NCBI RefSeq assembly: GCF_003096635.1
Contig: NZ_QEKV01000004.1
Location: 1-64,000 of the forward strand
Origin: Ezakiella coagulans
GTDB taxonomy: Bacteria; Bacillota; Clostridia; Tissierellales; Peptoniphilaceae
Length of the DNA stretch: 64,000 bases
Direction: 5' to 3'
Each line of letters starts with the position of its first letter. Within the stretch, counting starts at the first letter, position 1. The notes under the pieces were generated by a model that did not search any database, was not told the DNA's origin, and saw only the letters and a list, made by a program, of their open reading frames with translations. The position numbers and the translations under genes were made by a program. Shown piece by piece: positions 8,244 to 15,656 of this stretch.

Positions 8244-9012
8244 AATAATTTTATATTTATTTATATTTCTAATAATTTTTGGCGGTGTTAATCTCTTTAT
8301 TTCAAGCTTTCAAGAAAGTTACCCTTGGCCTAAAATAATCGAGGGGACCTATGGAACGAGGGCGTATAAATACATTAAAAACGACAACAAGGTGAAAATC
8401 GGCATAAAAAATTCTTTTATCATCGGTATTGCTGCAACTTTTTTAAGCGTATTACTTGCATATCCGCTCGCTAAAAAATTAAAAACGGTAAAAACAAAAA
8501 AGCTTTTGTCGGCGATTGTGTTCTTGCCGTTTGTAATCGGAGGGACATCGGTAGGATTTGGACTCCAACAGGTATTTTTAAAAATGGGACTTGCAGGAAC
8601 GACATTTGGAATAATTTTTGTGCAACTCGCATATATAATACCGTATGCCGTTTGGATACTTTTGCCGGGCTTTGAGTATATAAGCGAAGATAAAATTTTT
8701 GCTGCAAAGATGCTTGGAGCAGGAACTGTAGATATTATAACAGAAATTATAATCCCGACAATGAGTCCGTTTATATTGACAGCACTTTCAATGGGATTTA
8801 TTCTTTCGTTCAGCCAATATTATCTCACGATTATTATCGGCATCGGGCTTGTTGAAACCTACAGCACAGTTATATTTCCATTTATAATTGTAAAGGACAG
8901 GGCGCTATCGTCGGCGATGAGTCTAATTTTTGTTGCACTCAATTTATTATTTATTTTAATTATTCAATTCATACTCAGAGTTATAAAAAGGAGAAAAAGA
9001 TGGAAAATATAA
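8227..9012 (+). CDS. ABC transporter permease (YnjC-like, second half)
   Basis: 261-aa permease with about six membrane segments and an EAA loop (FAAKMLGAGTVDIITEIIIPTM). GTG 8227 is chosen because GGAGG lies about 10 bases before it; the longer reading from a TTG at 8179 would overlap the preceding gene by 65 bases. It overlaps the ATPase gene by 13 bases. Confidence 0.83.
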   Translation: MKAFSRIILYLFIFLIIFGGVNLFISSFQESYPWPKIIEGTYGTRAYKYIKNDNKVKIGIKNSFIIGIAATFLSVLLAYPLAKKLKTVKTKKLLSAIVFLPFVIGGTSVGFGLQQVFLKMGLAGTTFGIIFVQLAYIIPYAVWILLPGFEYISEDKIFAAKMLGAGTVDIITEIIIPTMSPFILTALSMGFILSFSQYYLTIIIGIGLVETYSTVIFPFIIVKDRALSSAMSLIFVALNLLFILIIQFILRVIKRRKRWKI

Positions 9013-9920
9013 TTATAAAAAATTTGTCGAAGTCATATGGGGATAAAGATGTTTTAAAAAATATAGACCTTGAAATCGACGACAGTGAAATTATTTCCGT
9101 TGTAGGAATTTCAGGCTCCGGAAAATCTACTTTACTTAAAATATTGTGTGGAATAATCGATGATTTTACAGGAGATATTTTTTATGGCAATGAAAATATA
9201 ACCGATACATCTATTAAGGACAGAAAATTTATTATGATGTTTCAGGATTTTGAACTTTTTAATCACATGACTGTTTTTGACAATGTGGCATTTGGTCTCA
9301 AAATGCAAAAGATGGATAAAAATGAAATAAAGAGTGAAGTTATGAAGTATTTAAAGCTCGTCGATTTGGTTGAGCACAAGGATAAATATCCGGAAGAACT
9401 TTCGGGCGGACAAAAGCAAAGAGTTGCACTTATTAGAAGTCTCATTGTAAAACCAAGAATGCTCCTTCTTGACGAACCGTTTTCGAGTTTGGATTCACAA
9501 ATGCGAGACAATATTAGACGCGAGACATTTAAAATTATTAGAGAACTTAAAATAAAAACGCTTTTTGTCACGCACGACATGAGAGAGGCGGCGGAAGTCT
9601 CGGATAAAATTGCAATTCTTATCGACGGACAATTTGAAGGCTTCGGAACGCCTGAGGAGTTATATGAAAATCCAACCAAAAGAAGTGTTGCGCAGTTTTT
9701 ATATAAGGAAAATATTTTTGAAGACGGGCTCGTGAAACCGAAAGACATTGAAATCATCGAAGGCGATGACTATTTAATCGAAGAAGCAATGTACCACGGA
9801 ATTAATTATGAATACAAGCTTAAAGGCGAAAGAGATTTAGTTGTTCGTGATTCGAAGAAAAGAAATGTCGGAGACAAAGTGGGCGTTAAAATTAAAGCAA
9901 TTACAAAATTGGAGGACTGA
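9000..9920 (+). CDS. ABC transporter ATP-binding protein (YnjD-like)
   Basis: 306-aa ATPase with Walker A GISGSGKST (about 37-45), Q-loop MMFQDF, signature LSGGQKQR, Walker B MLLLDEP and H-loop FVTHD. A C-terminal extension of about 80 aa beyond the nucleotide domain resembles the regulatory tail of CUT1/thiamine/iron-type importers. It energises the two permeases upstream and overlaps the second one. Confidence 0.88.
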   Translation: MENIIIKNLSKSYGDKDVLKNIDLEIDDSEIISVVGISGSGKSTLLKILCGIIDDFTGDIFYGNENITDTSIKDRKFIMMFQDFELFNHMTVFDNVAFGLKMQKMDKNEIKSEVMKYLKLVDLVEHKDKYPEELSGGQKQRVALIRSLIVKPRMLLLDEPFSSLDSQMRDNIRRETFKIIRELKIKTLFVTHDMREAAEVSDKIAILIDGQFEGFGTPEELYENPTKRSVAQFLYKENIFEDGLVKPKDIEIIEGDDYLIEEAMYHGINYEYKLKGERDLVVRDSKKRNVGDKVGVKIKAITKLED

Positions 9921-9921
9921 G

Positions 9922-10746
9922 ATGAAAAAAGTTATTATTGATTTTGACTGCACGATAAATGTCAGAGGATGCGACCTTGACGACGCATTTGCATGTCTTT
10001 ATCTTTTGTCGTCGAAAGATGTCGATGTAAAAATGATAACAACATCTTTTGGTAACAGCAACGAGGACAAGGTCTATGAATCGTCTAAGAAGATGATTGA
10101 GGATTTAAATATTGATGTTCCGCTATATAAGGGTGGAATTTTCAGCCTTGACGCTGCAACGCATATGAGAGATTTGGTAAATACCGAAGACGATATAATA
10201 ATTTTGTCGCTCGGCTCGACCACAAACACACAAAGAGCACTCACACTTGGCATGGACCCGACGAGAGTAAAGAGTCTTGTTTTGATGGGCGGAATCACAA
10301 GTAAACTTGAATTTAAGGGCCGGGTTATGGATGAGCTAAACTTCAGCATCGACCATTTGTCCACAAACTACGTTTTCAGTAAAATTAAAAATATAAACAT
10401 CATAACCGGAAACAATTGCATGGCACACAGATATTTGGTTCCTGAAAATCCGAAATATAAATCGAGCTATATGAATTATATGAAAGATTCGCTCATAAGA
10501 TGGACTGAAGAGTTTGATATAATTTATCAGGAGAGGGAACTTGTGCTTTGGGATGCGCTTGCGGCACTTTATATTACAAATCCGGAATTTTTCGAAGATA
10601 AAAAGAGAAGCATTGAGCTAAAAGAAAATATGGCGAGAGGATTTTTAAAAGAAGGAAACGATGCAGTTGTAAATTTGCCGGAGCTTGTAACAGATATTGA
10701 CGCAATGGAATATATAATAAATGTCATTGAAGAAGGAGGCCGCTAG
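9922..10746 (+). CDS. Nucleoside hydrolase-like protein
   Basis: 274-aa protein of the inosine-uridine nucleoside hydrolase fold. The metal/ribose motif is altered: instead of DTDPGxDDA the start reads DFDCTINVRGCDLDDAFA, keeping the first Asp and the DDA. An LVLMGG segment, an ELNFSID acidic site and DALAALYI near the C-terminus fit the family. ATG 9922 follows GGAGG and the ATPase stop by one base, so it is the last gene of the importer operon. Together they may import and cleave an N-glycoside (nucleoside or base-riboside), which is inference. Confidence 0.8.
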   Translation: MKKVIIDFDCTINVRGCDLDDAFACLYLLSSKDVDVKMITTSFGNSNEDKVYESSKKMIEDLNIDVPLYKGGIFSLDAATHMRDLVNTEDDIIILSLGSTTNTQRALTLGMDPTRVKSLVLMGGITSKLEFKGRVMDELNFSIDHLSTNYVFSKIKNINIITGNNCMAHRYLVPENPKYKSSYMNYMKDSLIRWTEEFDIIYQERELVLWDALAALYITNPEFFEDKKRSIELKENMARGFLKEGNDAVVNLPELVTDIDAMEYIINVIEEGGR

Positions 10747-10759
10747 GTCTCTTTTTTTT
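10736..10759 (+). terminator. Terminator overlapping the nucleoside hydrolase stop codon
   Basis: GAGGCC-GCTA-GGTCTC forms a 6-bp stem (one G-U pair) with a 4-base loop, followed by eight T. The TAG stop lies within it. Confidence 0.85.
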
Positions 10760-10789
10760 CAACTTAACATTTAAACACAAAAATAAAAT

Positions 10790-11060
10790 TTTAATTCAGG
10801 ATTAAAAAATATAAAGCGCTGGCATTTAAAACAAAAAAACAAAAAAATACAAAACATATGACATTAAAAACATTTACTTTTATCAAAAAACATATCACTT
10901 TTACTAAAATTCATCCACTTGAACCAAAAAACATCCACTTTTACTAAAATTCATACACCAACATAATTTTTATTCCACAAAATGCTTTTTTCGTACACAA
11001 AAAGAAAATCATCCACTTACACCTCATTTTCTACCACAAAAACATACACATGCAAAACCT
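10790..11060. repeat. Gene-free A/C-rich tract with degenerate ~20-22-base repeats
   Basis: The plus strand is almost free of G. Read on the minus strand, units like AAGTGGATG followed by T-rich sequence recur about every 20-22 bases (CACTTTTACTAAAATTCAT appears twice, at about 10897 and 10937). No coding potential is seen. The style resembles the multiple terminal repeats at the ends of IS21-family elements, so this may be a relic IS end. There is no istA or istB in the window. Confidence 0.45.
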
Positions 11061-11099
11061 ATGTCATTATAAATCAATCAAAATGATTTATAATGACAT
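11061..11099. repeat. Perfect 16-bp inverted repeat
   Basis: ATGTCATTATAAATCA (11061-11076) and its exact reverse complement (11084-11099) surround a 7-base loop. No T run follows, so it is not a classical terminator. It lies just upstream of the promoter at 11123-11151 and could be an operator or a mobile-element end. Confidence 0.6.
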
Positions 11100-11122
11100 T
11101 GAAACATTTCAGTCTAAAAAAT

Positions 11123-11151
11123 TTGAATAAAAGTGTAAAAAATAGTATAAT
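11123..11151 (+). promoter_or_regulatory. Strong sigma-A promoter for the structured leader and surface genes
   Basis: TTGAAT (11123-11128), exactly 17 bases, TATAAT (11146-11151). Transcription would begin at about 11158, a few bases before the closing helix of the structured RNA. Confidence 0.8.
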
Positions 11152-11176
11152 AAAAATACAAACAAAAAATAACACA

Positions 11177-11470
11177 GACTTTGATTTTATTCTAGAACAA
11201 TGAAACTTAATACTTTCAAAAGCAAACGCTTAAAACGGACGTGAAAAATCCGGTCTTGAGTCGCAACACAGACCATAAAGATCGCCAAGCTCATCAAACT
11301 TGGCAAAGTGAAAAAACACTTTAACGAGCAGGATAAAAACCTGACTAAGGGGTTAAAGCCGACCCTATTTTGTTGTAAAAATATTATTTTCTTATTCTTA
11401 TAAAACTCTTTTTATGTAAAACTAAAAACTCCCTTTTAAAACTTTGAAAATAAAATCAAAGTCTTTTTTT
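11177..11470 (+). ncRNA. Candidate large structured RNA or leader of unknown class
   Basis: GACTTTGATTTTATT (11177-11191) is exactly complementary to 11449-11463, which is followed by seven T. This is a 15-bp helix closing a domain of about 290 nt. Inside, a row of small hairpins can be drawn: CGGA/TCCG (11236-11252), GGTCT/AGACC (11252-11274), GCCAAG/CTTGGC (11284-11304), AAAGTG/CACTTT (11305-11322), CAGG/CCTG (11329-11343) and AGGGGT/ACCCT (about 11348-11366). I do not recognise a known riboswitch consensus. It ends 18 bases before the start codon at 11488, so it may act as a terminating leader of the surface-protein genes or as a separate transcript. Confidence 0.6.
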
Positions 11471-11487
11471 ATGTAAAGGAGAATAAA

Positions 11488-13026
11488 ATGACAAATAAAA
11501 AGAAAAACACAAAAACAACAAAGAAAACAGCAATCGGACTTTTAGTCTTGGGACAAATAATGACAACAGGGGCACTGGCAGCTCCTCAGGAAGCAATAAG
11601 TGCATTTAAAGACGTAAAAGAAATAAGACAAGACATAGGACACTTCAAAGGAGAAATAAAACTCTTTATTGAAAAGGACGGAAAGAAAACAAGGGTAGAC
11701 CAAAACATGAAAGACGGTCTAAGAGTAGTCGAAGGCAGAACATGCGTAGGCGTAAGAGATTTGGTAAATGCAATTGAAGGGGCAGAGGTCGAATGGGACC
11801 AAGTGAGCAAAGTTGTGGACATAACATACGATGGCAAAACAATCTCCTACCCACTGGGAAAACCGGTTATGTGGGACGGGGACAAAATGGTCACCATAGA
11901 TGTACCTGCACAAGTCGACCCATCCATATCAAGAACATTCTTACCTATAAGAAATATCGCCGAAACATTGGGCTTCAAAGTAGATTGGAACCAAAAGACC
12001 AAAGAAGTAACCCTAACACCGGGCGCCGGCACAGGACAAACAACCACCACCCAACAACCAAAGGCAAACACAAAGCCAAACACAAAGCCAAACACAAAGC
12101 CAAACACAAAGCCAAACACAAACAAAGGTGGGGTAGCTAAAGGTGGAACATATACGCTAGCAAATGGTAAAACTTTGCCAAAAATAAACAACTTGCCAAA
12201 AGAATCTACAGGATATTTTATAAGCAAAGCAGACTTTACTGATAACGGAGACGGAACTATGACCTTTGCAAAAGGAACAGAGTGGGAAGCAACGGCACCT
12301 AAGCCATCAGTAAGAGTAGACTCGTCACCAGCCAAACCGGACTTCAAAATCTTAGGAGATAATGGACCTGATAACCGTATTGGAACAGCGGTGTTAATGC
12401 AAGAAAATCCATTGTGGGAAAAAGTATGGCAATTTGTTGTAGATAGGTATGGAGCAGATGATTATCAATGGGTTGATAAAGCTAAAGGAATAAAAAACCA
12501 ACCGGATTTTGAACATTTTACAAGATGTCCGGGAGCATTTGAAGAATTTGAAGCACTACTGGCACCTAGGAAAATTAAACAGCAGTATGTAGATTATTTT
12601 ATTAAAAATGGAAAACACATGAAATATAAGGGTGAGCCTTACGCAACGAGACAACCTTTGGCGGACGATGATTTTTACGATGCAACAGGTATTATAGACC
12701 CCAATGTAACATATGTAGGCACAGACTCATTTGGAACATCTCCATTAGCAAATAGTGATACTTATATAATAACAACAAATAATGAGTATTATCGTACGAT
12801 TTTTGATAAAAACAAAAACACTAATATAGAAGTCGATAAAATATTAGTACCATATAAGAGTAAGACAGGTAAAATTTCGTGGCTAGTGATTGATGTACCT
12901 AATTTCCGTTTCAAGGTAAGTAATCCATATAATAATGAGTTTGGTCTAATAATGGTAGATTTAGAGAATATGAAGTTAATATTAAACAAGGAAGGGAAGT
13001 ACGTAGATGAAAGCAAGTTTAAATAA
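11488..13026 (+). CDS. Secreted stalk-domain protein with KPNT repeat linker
   Basis: 512-aa predicted exported protein. Residues 1-32 are a signal peptide ending ALAA. Residues about 75-175 form a copper-amine-oxidase N-terminal-like ('stalk') domain: VGVRDLVNAIEGAEVEWD ... FLPIRNIAETLGFKVDWN. A Thr/Gln/Asn/Lys/Pro linker with KPNT repeats (about 190-212) follows, then about 300 residues that I do not recognise. No LPXTG motif or C-terminal membrane helix is visible. A ribosome site (AAAGGAG) precedes the ATG. The end overlaps the next gene by 20 bases, so both are probably co-expressed from the promoter at 11123 through the structured leader. Confidence 0.8.
   Translation: MTNKKKNTKTTKKTAIGLLVLGQIMTTGALAAPQEAISAFKDVKEIRQDIGHFKGEIKLFIEKDGKKTRVDQNMKDGLRVVEGRTCVGVRDLVNAIEGAEVEWDQVSKVVDITYDGKTISYPLGKPVMWDGDKMVTIDVPAQVDPSISRTFLPIRNIAETLGFKVDWNQKTKEVTLTPGAGTGQTTTTQQPKANTKPNTKPNTKPNTKPNTNKGGVAKGGTYTLANGKTLPKINNLPKESTGYFISKADFTDNGDGTMTFAKGTEWEATAPKPSVRVDSSPAKPDFKILGDNGPDNRIGTAVLMQENPLWEKVWQFVVDRYGADDYQWVDKAKGIKNQPDFEHFTRCPGAFEEFEALLAPRKIKQQYVDYFIKNGKHMKYKGEPYATRQPLADDDFYDATGIIDPNVTYVGTDSFGTSPLANSDTYIITTNNEYYRTIFDKNKNTNIEVDKILVPYKSKTGKISWLVIDVPNFRFKVSNPYNNEFGLIMVDLENMKLILNKEGKYVDESKFK
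12066..12123 (+). repeat. 12-bp tandem repeat inside a coding region
   Basis: AAACACAAAGCC occurs four times without change, plus a partial fifth copy. It encodes the KPNT linker. Because the unit is a multiple of three, slippage would change linker length without a frameshift. Confidence 0.9.
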
Positions 13027-15598
13027 AATCATGATAGTGGCAGTAGTTTTATTACTACCACTATTAATAGTACATAATATAACAATTAAAGCAGAAGAAG
13101 CAGCTGACGGTTCCAATATAGATAATACAGGAGCAACCAGTGAAGTTGTTGGAGGAAATGATGCACAAAAGAGCGTTATACCAATCAGTCAATATGATAT
13201 AAAAGCCGGAGTTCCGATCACAACTAAAGAAGGGGTTGAAGTTAATATAAGCAATCCTGGAGGGGGAGATATAGTAAAAACTGATGTATTTTATCCCCTA
13301 AATATCCCAAGAGGGGAAGACGGTAAACAGCTACCCGTAGACAAAAGTATGTTTAACTTTGGTAAGGATGCACTGACTGATGGAGTAGCAACAAAAAATT
13401 ATGGAGCAAATGCATTTGCAAACTTAATAGACAGTAAAGCTTTGATGACTGAAAAGGGATTTGCATACGTTAAAAATGAGAAAGGTGATATAGTAGGGGT
13501 TAAGGTTAGTTATGAAGGTTCGAAATCAGCAATGGAAAAAATTTCTGTACTAACTGAATCACTAAATAAAATAATAGATGACAAAGGTAAAACACCGGGA
13601 GACAAACTTTTAGCTCAATTATTGACAAAATTAGATATGACACCAGAACATCCAAATTATGATGCATATAAAGAGGCTTTGGAAAAAGCAATTAAAGATA
13701 CTAATATAGCTAAAGAAACATTGGAATCCCTTCAAAAACAGTTAAATATGTTTATGGCTATGTCATTCCAACCGCCAAAACAAACTGTTCATACAAGTCC
13801 AGTACCATCTGATGGTGGAGCATGTGCAGCATGGAATGCTCAAGGTCAACCAGCTCCTGTAACTTGTCTAGGTGCAGGAACTCAACAAGGTCAGAGGGCA
13901 AATTGTAGTGTGTCACAAACACAAGAGTTTATGAGTTCATATACTACGACAGTCCCTAATAACTCAGACCCATTCATAAAAAACAGATCACCTTTCTGTG
14001 ACTCACAAAGAGGTGGATATTTAAACTTTTCAGAAATAATGAATACATTTGGTCATAGGGTATGGTCAAAAGATGATCTAATGAATAATGGTGTTTCAGC
14101 ATTTAATAGAGTTAGAATGCAGGACCAATTTACAAATAATCCGTGGAAATCATCTTGGCGTGGGGAAATGAGAAAATGGAATCCGTTTAAAGAAGGTAAT
14201 AAATTATCAGGTATCCCATATAAAATATTATGGAGTCCTGTACTTGACTCGTGGACAGATGCCGACCACAGTATTAACCCTATGATAACAGAATCCATAG
14301 AACATAGAGATAATGCAGAAAGATCTAATGCAGCGTTTACTGTAAAATATGGATTGAATGACCCATTAAAGGTTTATAATAATGCACCAAATCCAAAGAT
14401 GAGAGTAACAGCATTAGACCTAGATAATAATGCTTGGAATGAAAGTGAAACTGCAAATATATTCTGTGCAGGTCAATATGATATGAAAATTGAACCACGT
14501 TACGATATAAAAAGATGGGACAGACATAGATTATTTGACCTGCATAAGACAGAAGGACCATCATGGACTTTTACATGTAAATGTGTAGAAGAAAGAGAAG
14601 AAGAATATTGTAAAGGATGGACCTGGGAAAAAGATTCAAATGGTAGGCGGTCTAGAACGTGTGATGAATGGGGAACACGTAAAGTGTGTGTAAGAGAAGA
14701 GCATGTTCAAGTTAATTTAGGTGGAGTTAATGAAAAATATCCTAAAGGTACAACAACATCAGGACCAACAGATGCAGGTTCAATCCCTCCAATTTATAAA
14801 CAAAGAAGAAAATATCAATATAGAATTGGAGCATTGGTAGAATATCATGCAATAGCTAGAAATACAATGAATCCAAGACTTAGACCAGTTCCAAATTCAT
14901 ATAGAGACCCATCTAAGATTAAGGCTGGTTATGGATTCAATTATACTTCAGGTATGCAAGTAATAACTGACTACGATAGAGACCCTAGAACATATAATGC
15001 ATCACCAGTTATAATCAGACCAAATAAAGCTGTACCATTAAATATAGCTAGAAATAATTACCTAGGTAATTATGGTAGATTTAATCCTAACGTAAGATAT
15101 GATAGTGTAAGAAATGCTCCAGAAAGATCTTCATCAATAAATCAAAACTTTATTGAAGAAGACTTAAGAGGGAGAATAATAGGAACAACTTTTAATACGA
15201 ATGAAATATCAAATGTAGAAAAAGTAGATGGCAAAAAGAAGGATCTAAAAGATGTGGAACAGTTACCAGTAAGTTCATCAGTAAGAAGAACGCCAATAAA
15301 TTGGGGCGAAAGGACAACATCATTTAGAATAGACTCAGACCCAACTAAATATTACCACGCTTATTGGAGAACTAGAGGAGAAGAGAACCTAGTTCCTGCT
15401 TATAGACCAGGACCATTACATTATATCTATCTGGATTACTTGAGTGGAACAGATTATACAGTTGGAAGCTTAGAGTTTATTAGATTAAACAATAGAGGAT
15501 TTGGGGTATCCGCATTCAACTCCGGCTCGATTCGAGTTGTGGGCAATATGTGGGAAGACTCTTTCTCAAGACCGGATTTTAGAAAGTCGAGGGAATAA
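13007..15598 (+). CDS. Large secreted protein with exchangeable-looking C-terminal module
   Basis: 863-aa exported protein that I do not recognise. It has a signal peptide (about 1-29, ending before AEEA), a variable-looking N-terminal half, and a Cys-containing segment (about 520-565: TCKCVEE, EYCKGW, RTCDEW, KVCVRE). From Arg606 (base 14822) to the end it is homologous to a headless second copy downstream (17728-18522): shared blocks include RLRPxPNS, GYGFNY, RPNK and YYHAYW. The last 83 bases are nearly identical between the copies. The start at 13007 has AAGGGAAG upstream and overlaps the preceding gene. No sorting signal is recognised at the C-terminus (PDFRKSRE). Confidence 0.75.
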   Translation: MKASLNKIMIVAVVLLLPLLIVHNITIKAEEAADGSNIDNTGATSEVVGGNDAQKSVIPISQYDIKAGVPITTKEGVEVNISNPGGGDIVKTDVFYPLNIPRGEDGKQLPVDKSMFNFGKDALTDGVATKNYGANAFANLIDSKALMTEKGFAYVKNEKGDIVGVKVSYEGSKSAMEKISVLTESLNKIIDDKGKTPGDKLLAQLLTKLDMTPEHPNYDAYKEALEKAIKDTNIAKETLESLQKQLNMFMAMSFQPPKQTVHTSPVPSDGGACAAWNAQGQPAPVTCLGAGTQQGQRANCSVSQTQEFMSSYTTTVPNNSDPFIKNRSPFCDSQRGGYLNFSEIMNTFGHRVWSKDDLMNNGVSAFNRVRMQDQFTNNPWKSSWRGEMRKWNPFKEGNKLSGIPYKILWSPVLDSWTDADHSINPMITESIEHRDNAERSNAAFTVKYGLNDPLKVYNNAPNPKMRVTALDLDNNAWNESETANIFCAGQYDMKIEPRYDIKRWDRHRLFDLHKTEGPSWTFTCKCVEEREEEYCKGWTWEKDSNGRRSRTCDEWGTRKVCVREEHVQVNLGGVNEKYPKGTTTSGPTDAGSIPPIYKQRRKYQYRIGALVEYHAIARNTMNPRLRPVPNSYRDPSKIKAGYGFNYTSGMQVITDYDRDPRTYNASPVIIRPNKAVPLNIARNNYLGNYGRFNPNVRYDSVRNAPERSSSINQNFIEEDLRGRIIGTTFNTNEISNVEKVDGKKKDLKDVEQLPVSSSVRRTPINWGERTTSFRIDSDPTKYYHAYWRTRGEENLVPAYRPGPLHYIYLDYLSGTDYTVGSLEFIRLNNRGFGVSAFNSGSIRVVGNMWEDSFSRPDFRKSRE
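15512..15594 (+). repeat. 83-bp near-identical 3' block, copy 1
   Basis: Matches 18427-18509 with three mismatches while the rest of the two modules is clearly diverged. It uses CGA and TCG codons unlike the AGA-rich surroundings. Confidence 0.85.
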
Positions 15599-15605
15599 TT
15601 ATATA

Positions 15606-15630
15606 GAGAGGATTCAAAATCCTCTCTTTT
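15606..15630 (+). terminator. Terminator after the 863-aa surface protein gene
   Basis: GAGAGGATT-CAA-AATCCTCTC, a 9-bp stem with a 3-base loop, followed by TTTT. Confidence 0.8.
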
Positions 15631-15656
15631 CTTCAAAAATTGCAGTATCTAGTTAT

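Noticed and set aside
10860-11060. CRISPR array
   Set aside because: The repeats are short, degenerate and almost without spacers of constant length, and there are no cas genes.
11847-12347. 166-aa reverse-strand open frame opposite the stalk-domain gene
   Set aside because: It is a mirror of the low-complexity repeat and codon bias of the plus-strand gene, with no ribosome site or recognisable domain.
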